DNA of 55,640 nt, taken from positions 1 through 55,640 of IMG/VR virus record IMGVR_UViG_3300042309_002031. One strand, 5' to 3'. Position 1 is the stretch's first letter, and every line of letters starts with the position of its first letter. The position numbers and the translations under genes were made by a program. The stretch is from a virus. Of the stretch, positions 1 through 7,069 are shown piece by piece. The notes beneath the pieces are model-generated. The model worked only from the letters and a program-made list of their open reading frames with translations. It searched no databases and had not been told where the DNA came from.

Positions 1-797
1 ATACCAGAGACCGTGTGTTGAATCATAATCTCGTACTGGGACTTTATGGCGCGCTGCACCAAGCTTTCGGGATTTTCTACCGTCAAGTCCGCATGCATTT
101 TCTCTTTGTTCACATAAGTCGTTGTTTCCTCGCCCAATGCCTTAGAGGCCATCTTGTCTATCCAGTCGCCGCTGTTCACTATAGAAAACTGGAATATGGG
201 GGCGCCGTACATTGCATAGCAAAGATTTACCATTCCCGCTCCGAAGGATATTCCCACGCCGGTCCAAGCCTTGTTGGAAAGTTCTGCGTATACAAGCGCC
301 AATGCCTCGTTGATCGGATGGGGATCTACTGTATACCCCTTCTCGCTCTTGTAAGACCTGAACATTGCTTCCAAGACTTTTGCGTGATAATCCGCGTCTG
401 TCTCTTGATTTATGGCGTTGGCGGGAACGGAGTAATACAAGGGCGTGCCGTCTTCTTCTACCTCTCCTATGAGGCTGTGGCACATCACGTTCATGATCTG
501 CTGGGCGTACCTTTCCTTAGGATTGAGGCAGCCATCCTTCATCGGCCGCTTCAACTCTATCTGGTTCATGGTGTACGCCATGTTCACCGCAGACTCACCC
601 AAAGCATAGGCCAGATTCGATTCAGGCTGCTCTATCAGAGGAACTCCGGCGTTCTTCATCATGTTGAATACAAATCGATTCTCCAAGGGCATCTGCAAGA
701 AGGCATTTACTTCCTTCTTGTACGAAAATTCGTTCTCGGCCGTCCTCTTGCAACTGACGAGATGGTAAGTACCCGCGTCGAATCCTCTTGCTGACAT
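1..797 (-). CDS. Actin/MreB-like ATPase, 3' end outside window
   Basis: Partial: about 265 N-terminal residues are visible and the frame is still open at the left edge. The order of motifs follows the actin/MreB/ParM fold. A phosphate-1-like GFDAGTYHLV lies at residues 5-14, RPMKDG at 84-89 matches the MreB RPLKDG segment, and SVPANAIN lies at 123-130. A phosphate-2-like GVGISFGAGMVN at 180-191 is followed by a glycine-aspartate (NSGDWID) like the MreB VGGDxxD turn. A clear AAGGAGA ribosome site precedes the ATG. Known relatives form filaments or segregate DNA; a role in positioning phage DNA or virions is inference. Some glycines differ from canonical MreB, so ATPase activity is not assured. 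It lies just downstream of the virion module on the same strand. Confidence 0.68.
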   Translation of the reverse strand, partial: MSARGFDAGTYHLVSCKRTAENEFSYKKEVNAFLQMPLENRFVFNMMKNAGVPLIEQPESNLAYALGESAVNMAYTMNQIELKRPMKDGCLNPKERYAQQIMNVMCHSLIGEVEEDGTPLYYSVPANAINQETDADYHAKVLEAMFRSYKSEKGYTVDPHPINEALALVYAELSNKAWTGVGISFGAGMVNLCYAMYGAPIFQFSIVNSGDWIDKMASKALGEETTTYVNKEKMHADLTVENPESLVQRAIKSQYEIMIQHTVSG

Positions 798-807
798 AAT
801 TTTCTCC

Positions 808-1032
808 TTATTTTCCGAATTTTATCTTATTATTGGAGGCGAAATCTTGAATCGCCCAGTCTACTTTTTCTTCTTGCTTTGCTGCGTGCGAAGCAGTTCC
901 GACTCCCGATCCCGAAAAGACCTGAAGGTTTGATCCGTCCAATTTTATTGTGAGTTCCAAGGCTATGTTCACAAAAACTTCGCCGTTTTTTGTTACTACC
1001 CTCGCCTCTCCTTGTTTGATCAAATTTGGCAT
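808..1032 (-). CDS. Small conserved-looking protein of unknown function
   Basis: A 74-residue protein with a beta-rich, mildly polar N-terminal half and a lysine-rich end. I chose the ATG giving MPNLIKQGEARV; an in-frame GTG ten codons upstream (1062) is possible. It ends 10 bases before the start of the actin-like gene, so the two are probably co-transcribed. A weak TATAAAC box lies about 35 bases upstream. I do not recognise the family. Confidence 0.6.
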   Translation of the reverse strand: MPNLIKQGEARVVTKNGEVFVNIALELTIKLDGSNLQVFSGSGVGTASHAAKQEEKVDWAIQDFASNNKIKFGK

Positions 1033-1064
1033 GAATCGTTCCGTTGTTTGGGTGCGATGCACCA

Positions 1065-1071
1065 GTTTATA
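1065..1071 (-). promoter_or_regulatory. Weak late-promoter-like box (TATAAAC)
   Basis: On the minus strand TATAAAC sits 33 bases before the ATG at 1032. It resembles the T4 late box TATAAATA and the TATATA boxes found elsewhere in this window, but it is the poorest match of the set. Confidence 0.3.
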
Positions 1072-1100
1072 ATAGTCGCAACTTTATTGTTTTTGAGGGA

Positions 1101-1652
1101 CTAGGAAGTCCCGATAGAACTCACAGAAACCAGTATTTGGACCGGAACATCTGCTGCTCCACTGGCGTTGTCTATTTCTATTGTGCCTATTGTTATGTCG
1201 CCCACACTGAAAACTTGTGTGCTTCCTGCGGGAAGGTCTATTATGGCCGAATTCAATCCATTAAGTCTGACCTTGACTCCGTCTGTTTCGCTCTTGTTGG
1301 TTATTTGTGCGAAAAGAGCCCAACTCTTGGAATCGCCCGCTATGTCCGCTTTGTTGCTTTGGTAGGTGGATCCCATGGCGGCAACCAAGTCGTATACCTT
1401 CGGGTATGTGTTCTCGGCTATTTTGTCGCTGTATATCGTGCCGTCGTCCTCCACTACCTCAATAAATGATTCCTCCAAAGGAACGTTGGGGTATGCAAAA
1501 CGCTTCCAGTAATTACAGTCAACGAAGGTCTCTCCATCCTTCAACTTTCTGTTTATTCTGTTGGGTCCCGTTATGTACGCCGTTCTCTGATTATCGTAGA
1601 CATCAAGAAGGCCTTGTCTAGAATTCGTGAGTCTCACTCTAAAAACGCTCAT
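1101..1652 (-). CDS. Putative virion-associated protein, unknown family
   Basis: A 183-residue protein starting MSVFRVRLTN behind a good AGAGGAA site. The frame continues upstream to 1697, but the ribosome site and a TATATA box at 1682 favour the inner ATG. The sequence is rich in beta-strand patterns and has no membrane segment or catalytic motif. Its C-terminal part (ITIGTIEIDN, VPVQILVSVSS) looks like a beta-sandwich. Its place at the end of the fibre block suggests a structural or accessory virion protein, which is inference. Confidence 0.6.
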   Translation of the reverse strand: MSVFRVRLTNSRQGLLDVYDNQRTAYITGPNRINRKLKDGETFVDCNYWKRFAYPNVPLEESFIEVVEDDGTIYSDKIAENTYPKVYDLVAAMGSTYQSNKADIAGDSKSWALFAQITNKSETDGVKVRLNGLNSAIIDLPAGSTQVFSVGDITIGTIEIDNASGAADVPVQILVSVSSIGTS

Positions 1653-1681
1653 GGTTCCTCTTTTAAGTTGTAAAGCAATAG

Positions 1682-1689
1682 TATATAGT
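1682..1689. promoter_or_regulatory. TATATA late-promoter-like box, possibly bidirectional
   Basis: TATATAGT lies 30 bases upstream of the minus-strand gene at 1652 and 63 bases upstream of the plus-strand gene at 1752. The core is palindromic, so it could serve both directions. Confidence 0.4.
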
Positions 1690-1751
1690 GCAGACATTCG
1701 GTGAATTAATGCCTTTTGTCAAAAGCGGGCTCGGTCGAGCAAAGGAATTAC

Positions 1752-1883
1752 ATGGATCAAGAAACCAGTGAAAACGAGGTCGGGGAGGCTATGAAGGCCT
1801 TCCTAGATCAGTTCGGACACATGGACATTTATGCTCAGATAGTTCTGGAAGAGGTACTCGGGGAGTTGATCAATGGCAAGTAG
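1752..1883 (+). CDS. 43-residue acidic mini-protein
   Basis: A short acidic frame that starts MDQETSENEVGEAMK and ends ELINGK, with AAAGGAATT before the ATG. Its last 11 bases overlap the start of the next plus-strand gene at 1873, a typical translational-coupling arrangement, which is the main support. It looks helical and amphipathic. No family recognised. Confidence 0.55.
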   Translation: MDQETSENEVGEAMKAFLDQFGHMDIYAQIVLEEVLGELINGK

Positions 1884-2238
1884 TTTGTACGTATATCTCG
1901 CAAGGCTAGACAAGAAAGGAATGAAAGTCATAAGCGCCTTCCCTTTTGGGCAAAAAGTCTACGCTACCAAGGTAAGCGATATAGAAAAACTAAATCTGAA
2001 CCCAGAACTGTCCTCAAAAATAGCGAAGGAAGCCTATGAAAACAGAATGATGTACGAACTGTACCTTGAGTCTGCTGATTCTTTTGAGGATCTCAAGGCC
2101 TCATTAAGGAAACGGGGCTATTCCCGTCTTCCCGTGAGCCAGTTCACAGGGTTTGAATCGCCGACCTTCGTCAACAAACACGCCTTGGTTACGAAGTCCT
2201 CCACCATGTTGAGGAGAAACTCGGACATCAGACGATGA
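1873..2238 (+). CDS. Unknown 121-residue protein
   Basis: A soluble mixed alpha/beta protein beginning MASSLYVYLARLDKKG, with a basic C-terminal end (MLRRNSDIRR). It starts inside the stop region of the upstream 43-residue gene and its own end overlaps the convergent gene at 2228 by 11 bases. The pair forms a small plus-strand island in an otherwise leftward virion module. Function unknown. Confidence 0.6.
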   Translation: MASSLYVYLARLDKKGMKVISAFPFGQKVYATKVSDIEKLNLNPELSSKIAKEAYENRMMYELYLESADSFEDLKASLRKRGYSRLPVSQFTGFESPTFVNKHALVTKSSTMLRRNSDIRR

Positions 2239-2515
2239 CGTACTTCTTGTGGATGTAAAAAGATCCCGAACCAACCTCTATCAAATATTCGTCGCCGTCC
2301 ACCTTCTTTAGCACCCCCCCGGCCTCGACGAATTCTTTCGCCATCTTAGGAACCCTTCCCTCCTCGGGAATCATATGGGCGATTATCCTTTTGGCGGAAA
2401 ATCTCGTCTCCACAGAAGACCCCTCTAGGCTTTGATCCATGCTCGCGTCAAAGTCGCTCTGTGATCTCATCCATTTTTTGAAGTTGTCCGGATTCAAACT
2501 AAAAAAATCACTCAC
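2228..2515 (-). CDS. Unknown 95-residue protein
   Basis: A small protein starting MSDFFSLNPDNFKKWMRSQ. The FKKWM segment is a weak echo of the F-x-x-W-L peptide at the start of other proteins in this window, but here it lies 12 residues in. The C-terminal half (YLIEVGSGSFYIHKKYVIV) looks like a small beta-barrel. Its start overlaps the stop of the upstream gene by 8 bases. No recognised family. Confidence 0.62.
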   Translation of the reverse strand: MSDFFSLNPDNFKKWMRSQSDFDASMDQSLEGSSVETRFSAKRIIAHMIPEEGRVPKMAKEFVEAGGVLKKVDGDEYLIEVGSGSFYIHKKYVIV

Positions 2516-3368
2516 TGCTTTCCTTGCTGAAAAAAGACGGTAAATTGTCCTTCTCTATATACGCAGCATTCTCATATTCCACGCCGGAAGAACAATCCGC
2601 TAGTTTTACGCCCGACTTCTTTAGCCAGTACAACTGCTTGTCTATGATCCGCTGACACATTATCTGCTGGGGATATTGGTATAGTCCGTTCTTCATTTTG
2701 ACCGCACCGGGACGCTCGTCCTCAAATGATTCGTCGCAGCAAAAAAGAGCCAGTTTCTTCACTCTTTTTTTCCATGCGAAACTGATGGCTGCGCATATGG
2801 GATTTCTGTAGTCGTCCAAACACATGTTGTTTTCTTCACTGCCTATGCCGGAATAATTAATATCCGGCGATGCCTTGTAGAAAAAAGGCTGGTTTCTGTA
2901 TTCCTCGAAAAACCTGGGATTGGTCTTTGTCGAAGCCATCAAGTTTGGATAATACCTGTGCTTCTTCGGCAAGAAGCTCAACGCCTCCGGATAAGGATTA
3001 TTGATCAAGTAGAACGTCATTGTTCTTTTAAACTCGGCGTCGTTCCCGACCATGTCCCATTTTGCAAGGCTGCCGTTCACGCCTATTGTCTTCACCATCG
3101 AGTTGGGCATCGACGCGAGGATCTTTTGTCTCTCCTTCCATCCATAGCCGTCCGACATAATTATCAAATTGTCTATGGAGAAGTCGTCCGTGTCATCCAT
3201 CGTCATCCCGGAAACTCTCTGATTGGAGCACTCATTACCCAGAAAAAGTTGCAAATCCCTGCCCCCCAGCCGATTTATGTCTATCGGTTTTGCTGGAAGG
3301 CAAAGGTTCCTCACCCAGACACCCTCAGCTAGGATATACTCGTTATTCTTGAATTTCTTGATTCTCAT
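2508..3368 (-). CDS. DUF115/CST-I-like Rossmann-fold protein, possible glycosyltransferase
   Basis: A 286-residue protein. LIIMSDGYGWKERQKIL (about residues 68-84) and the later PICAAISFAWKKRVKKLALF resemble the paired elements of DUF115/CST-I sialyltransferase-like proteins, in which an N-terminal naming segment is followed by 'A..lA..lG.k.i.l.G.D'. Members of that superfamily transfer sugars or act in flagellin glycosylation. The assignment is by pattern only, without a clear catalytic residue set. It starts four bases inside the stop of the giant fibre gene (ATGA overlap), so it is co-translated with it. A role in decorating the fibre is a guess. Confidence 0.4.
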   Translation of the reverse strand: MRIKKFKNNEYILAEGVWVRNLCLPAKPIDINRLGGRDLQLFLGNECSNQRVSGMTMDDTDDFSIDNLIIMSDGYGWKERQKILASMPNSMVKTIGVNGSLAKWDMVGNDAEFKRTMTFYLINNPYPEALSFLPKKHRYYPNLMASTKTNPRFFEEYRNQPFFYKASPDINYSGIGSEENNMCLDDYRNPICAAISFAWKKRVKKLALFCCDESFEDERPGAVKMKNGLYQYPQQIMCQRIIDKQLYWLKKSGVKLADCSSGVEYENAAYIEKDNLPSFFSKESSE

Positions 3369-6300
3369 TTTTTATTGCAAGGAACAAGGGCGAAGCAAGC
3401 TTGTTCATCACCACCCATAAGGTTTGATGCGTCAAATTGTATGGGAACAGGCCCACCCTTGTAAACGAGAGGTATTTCAATATTTTCCGGAATTTCAAGG
3501 CGAGCGACTATTTCGCTTGGCATCTTCACCTCAATTGAATCGGGTATGCCCACAACCCTTATGGTTTCCGGTATCTCAGATCCGTCAATCCTTATGACCG
3601 ATGGAAGGTCTATCGGCACAAGACTTATCATTCCGGGCAAGGAACTTGTGTCCAACTTGATAGAATTGGGTATTTCGGCGGCGTCAACCTTTATGCTCTG
3701 CGGTATTACGGCTTCATTGACGATCTTTATTTCCTTGGGAAGCGCGTCAATTTGATAGAGTTCTATCCTTTCCGGAAGATCAGATCTTATATTGATGAAT
3801 TCCGGTATGTCGTGCTTCACTTGTATTTCTGGGAATTTGGGGACCACTACCTTTATTTCCGAAGGTATACCCAGATCATTTATCTCTATGTCGTAATCTT
3901 GTGTGTTGAAGTCATCCACGAAGTTTTCGTCCAAGGTCATTCCTCGCCGGAAAGGTGAGCCCGGAGAACTGCTGGGACACTGCACAGTGACCACGCATTC
4001 TATGGTGGGAGCAGAGCCCCAGTTTATTTCAATCCTAGGAGGACTTCCCCATTCAAAACTTCCGCTCACTGTAGGTGCGTTTCCCCATGTGAAACTTCCT
4101 GATGCGGTCGGAGCCGATCCCCATGTGAAACTTCCTGATGCGGTCGGAGGACTACCCCAGTTGAACGAGGCTCCCTCTATTTTCGGAGGACTTCCCCAGT
4201 TGAACGAAGCTCCCTCTATTTTCGGAGGACTTCCCCAGTTGAACGAGGCTCCTTCTATTTTCGGAGGAGTGCCCCAACTGAACGAGGCTCCTTCTATCTT
4301 CGGTGGCGTACCCCAACTGAACGAAGCTCCCTCTATTTTCGGAGGACTTCCCCAACTGAAGGATCCGCCTTCAATCTTCGGAGGAGTGCCCCAATTAAAA
4401 GATCCGCCTTCTATCTTCGGTGGCGTACCCCAACTGAACGAGGCTCCCTCTATTTTCGGAGGACTTCCCCAACTGAAGGATCCGCCTTCAATCTTCGGAG
4501 GAGTGCCCCAGTAGATAGAGGCTCCTTGAATCTTGGGTGGAGTGCCCCAATTGAAGGATCCGCCTTCAATCTTCGGAGGACTGCCCCAGTTGAAAGATCC
4601 ACCTTCTATCTTTGGAGGACTTCCCCAGTTGAAAGATCCGCCTTCGATCTTCGGAGGAGTGCCCCAACTGAACGATGCGCCTTGAATCTTGGGTGGAGTG
4701 CCCCAATTGAAAGATCCGCCTTCGACCTTCGGAGGATTTCCCCAATTGAAAGATCCGCCTTCAACCTTCGGAGGAGTGCCCCAACTGAACGACGCGCCTT
4801 GAACCTTGGGTGGAGTGCCCCAATTGAAAGATCCGCCTTGGATCTTGGGAGGATTGCCCCAGTTGAAGGATCCGCCCTCTATCTTCGGAGGGGCGCCCCA
4901 ATAGAATGAGGCGCCTTGGATCTTTGGTGGAGTGCCCCAATTAATTGACGCCTCGATCTTTGGAGGAATTCCCCAACTGAACGACGCACCTTGAATCTTT
5001 GGAGGAATTCCCCAACTGAACGACGCACCTTGAATCTTTGGAGCCGGGCCGAAATTAAAGGTGGCGGGTGATACCTTTGGAGCCGGACCAAAGCCAAAAC
5101 TGGCGGGACTTATTTTTGGAGCCGGACCAAAGCCAAAACTGGCGGGACTTATCTTTGGAGCCGGACCGAAGCCAAAACTGGCGGGCGATACCTTGGGAGC
5201 CGGGCCGAAGCCAAAACTGGCGGGTGATATCTTGGGAGCCGGACCGAAATTAAAATTGGCTGGACTTATCTTCGGGGCAGGACCAAAGCCAAAACTGGCG
5301 GGGCTTATCTTCGGTGCAGGGCCGAAGTTTAAATTTACGGGCGGCACCGTCGGGGCGGGCCCGAATGTAAAACTTGCGGGCGGCACCGTCGGAGCGGGAC
5401 CAAATGTAAAACTTGTGGGTGGCACCGTCGGAGCAGGACCGAAGAAAAAACTACCCGGAGTTATACCAGGAGCAGGACCAAAGAAAAAACTACCCGGCGT
5501 TATTCCAGGAGCAGGACCAAAGAAAAAACTACCCGGAGTTATCCCTGGAGCAGGACCGAAGAAAAAACTACCCGGAGTTATACCAGGAGCAGGACCAAAG
5601 AAAAAACTACCAGGCGTTATTCCAGGAGCAGGACCAAAGAAAAAACTGGCGGGGCTTATCCCGGGAGCGGGACCAAATGTAAAACTACCAGGCGTTATTC
5701 CGGGAGCGGGACCAAATGTAAAACTACCAGGCGTTATTCCTGGGGCAGGACCGAAGAAGAAACTACCAGGCGTTATTCCAGGCGCAGGACCGAAGAAGAA
5801 ACTACCAGGCGTTATTCCAGGCGCAGGACCGAAGAAGAAACTACCAGGCGTTATCCCTGGGGCAGGACCGAAAGTGATAGTTGGTATAATAAATGGCGCC
5901 GGTCCAAAACTAGGTACGCTTATATTTATGGATATAGGCGGTATGACAATGCTCGGCATGCTTATTGGGAGGACATCCAAACAAGGGAACATTATCTGCG
6001 GCAGTTCTATGGGAGTCTGCGGAATTATAGAGGGTATTGTGATGTTGGGAAACGCCGGCACTTGCGGGATAGGAAGCGTAAATGGGTTGTTGGGGGGCGT
6101 TTCCGGAACTATAGTGAAAATTCTTGATTTTGGAGTCTGCACCACCGTGCATGTTGGGCTAACGACAGTAACAACGGGGTCTATGGTCGCACCGGCGGCG
6201 TAAGTGTGGGTTCCCGATTGGGTGGAATTCGTGGATTGTCCGTCGCCAAAGTCCAAAGTGAAGGTGTCAAATGTTCCATTTATATAGATCTGATACTCTA

Positions 6301-7048
6301 TTGTGGTCCCTTCGCAATTAGCAGTCCCGTCAGACACCACATTCGTATCAATCACCACATCAACGCAGTACGCGTCATCTAGACAGATGGGCTGATTCTC
6401 AAGTTTTCTTATCTCATCTTGTATTTCAAAAATGTACTGCTCAACCGCCAAGGTCGCATCCACGAGTTGATTGTGGTGTTCCGCCATCACGAATCCTCTG
6501 ACCCACGAGCCCGAAGGATTAAACTTCGTCGGCTTTCCGCCTACGCTCCGGGCGCACCTTTTTAGTTTGAAAACCTTGCCCTCAAACTCAAAAGACAAGC
6601 CAGACTCGGAATATCCGGAACCTCCTCTAACCACCTCTATGTTTTTTATTGATCCATCTACAACATTGGCCTTTAACCTACCCCCCGAACCAGGACCCAA
6701 GATCTTTATTGCCGGATTTATGTACCCAAAGCCTCCGTTTAACACAGACACGCTCTTTAAGGATCCGTCTTCGTTGACCTTTGGGTTTCCGAGCAAAGCG
6801 CCCGAACCTTCGACTTGAGTCTTCTCCACGGCGTCGTAATAAAACATCTCCCCTGAGATGTTGGCGAATCCGTTGTCTGCCCATATTTCGTTCTGATGTG
6901 GCCCAACGGGCTCAATCTCTATCTCCTCTCCCCACGCCGAGTTGTCCTTGGTCGTCTTGGCCTCGCTCGTGTTATACACGAGGAACAGAGTCCTGTCGGA
7001 ATCTATCGCTAGGGGAAATGATGGTTGAGGGGGAAATCCTGTTGGCAT
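3365..7048 (-). CDS. Giant repeat-containing virion fibre protein with PKD-like domain
   Basis: A 1227-residue protein. The N-terminus (FPLAIDSDRTLFLVYNT, then SGSWVRGFVMAEHHN) is shared with the two upstream genes and probably anchors it to the virion. A PKD-like domain follows (LDFGDGQSTN, then GTHTYAAG) near residues 260-300. Next come about 23 copies of a 13-residue unit of type FGPAPGITPGSFF and about 27 of type WGTPPKIEGGSFN. The C-terminal 230 residues carry looser repeats with an IPxxIK core and end in a short cysteine-containing tail. The repeat pattern suggests an extended beta-structured fibre. No enzymatic motif. Long open frames on the opposite strand are by-products of the repeats. 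Confidence 0.75.
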   Translation of the reverse strand: MPTGFPPQPSFPLAIDSDRTLFLVYNTSEAKTTKDNSAWGEEIEIEPVGPHQNEIWADNGFANISGEMFYYDAVEKTQVEGSGALLGNPKVNEDGSLKSVSVLNGGFGYINPAIKILGPGSGGRLKANVVDGSIKNIEVVRGGSGYSESGLSFEFEGKVFKLKRCARSVGGKPTKFNPSGSWVRGFVMAEHHNQLVDATLAVEQYIFEIQDEIRKLENQPICLDDAYCVDVVIDTNVVSDGTANCEGTTIEYQIYINGTFDTFTLDFGDGQSTNSTQSGTHTYAAGATIDPVVTVVSPTCTVVQTPKSRIFTIVPETPPNNPFTLPIPQVPAFPNITIPSIIPQTPIELPQIMFPCLDVLPISMPSIVIPPISINISVPSFGPAPFIIPTITFGPAPGITPGSFFFGPAPGITPGSFFFGPAPGITPGSFFFGPAPGITPGSFTFGPAPGITPGSFTFGPAPGISPASFFFGPAPGITPGSFFFGPAPGITPGSFFFGPAPGITPGSFFFGPAPGITPGSFFFGPAPGITPGSFFFGPAPTVPPTSFTFGPAPTVPPASFTFGPAPTVPPVNLNFGPAPKISPASFGFGPAPKISPANFNFGPAPKISPASFGFGPAPKVSPASFGFGPAPKISPASFGFGPAPKISPASFGFGPAPKVSPATFNFGPAPKIQGASFSWGIPPKIQGASFSWGIPPKIEASINWGTPPKIQGASFYWGAPPKIEGGSFNWGNPPKIQGGSFNWGTPPKVQGASFSWGTPPKVEGGSFNWGNPPKVEGGSFNWGTPPKIQGASFSWGTPPKIEGGSFNWGSPPKIEGGSFNWGSPPKIEGGSFNWGTPPKIQGASIYWGTPPKIEGGSFSWGSPPKIEGASFSWGTPPKIEGGSFNWGTPPKIEGGSFSWGSPPKIEGASFSWGTPPKIEGASFSWGTPPKIEGASFNWGSPPKIEGASFNWGSPPKIEGASFNWGSPPTASGSFTWGSAPTASGSFTWGNAPTVSGSFEWGSPPRIEINWGSAPTIECVVTVQCPSSSPGSPFRRGMTLDENFVDDFNTQDYDIEINDLGIPSEIKVVVPKFPEIQVKHDIPEFINIRSDLPERIELYQIDALPKEIKIVNEAVIPQSIKVDAAEIPNSIKLDTSSLPGMISLVPIDLPSVIRIDGSEIPETIRVVGIPDSIEVKMPSEIVARLEIPENIEIPLVYKGGPVPIQFDASNLMGGDEQACFALVPCNKK
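3430..3900 (-). repeat. Degenerate IPxxIK protein-level repeats
   Basis: The coding DNA for the C-terminal part of the fibre protein contains about ten diverged units of 13-18 codons with the core I-P-x-x-I-K/R-V/L (for example EIPNSIKLD, EIPETIRV). The repeat is clear in protein but weak in DNA, so it is older than the adjoining 39-bp array. Confidence 0.6.
4010..5030 (-). repeat. 39-bp tandem repeats, WGxPPKIEGxSF type
   Basis: About 27 in-frame units of 13 codons, with some shorter units at the downstream end. Neighbouring units are nearly identical in DNA while distant ones differ (KIEGGSFN, KIEGASFS, KIQGASFS, TASGSFT). This is the pattern expected from duplication and local homogenisation by recombination or slippage. 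Confidence 0.85.
5037..5915 (-). repeat. 39-bp tandem repeats, FGPAPxxxPxSF type
   Basis: About 23 in-frame units of 13 codons. They fall into blocks: GITPGSFF copies upstream, TVPP copies in the middle, KISPASFG copies next, and a transition unit KIQGASFS that joins the WG-type array. The shared 13-residue period shows that both arrays derive from one ancestral unit. Confidence 0.85.
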
Positions 7049-7069
7049 GTTTTCTCTTTTAGGTATCTA

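Noticed and set aside
15-794. 259-codon open frame on the plus strand
   Set aside because: It is antisense to the actin-like gene, has no ribosome site and its product resembles no protein, while the minus-strand frame shows ordered actin motifs and AAGGAGA.
4010-5915. CRISPR-like regular repeats
   Set aside because: The units are contiguous, 39 bases long, in frame and diverge gradually; there are no unique spacers.
3903-6203. Long plus-strand frames in the repeat region (up to 380 codons)
   Set aside because: A 39-base repeat without stops in one frame keeps other frames open too. The minus-strand frame has the homologous N-terminus and PKD-like domain.
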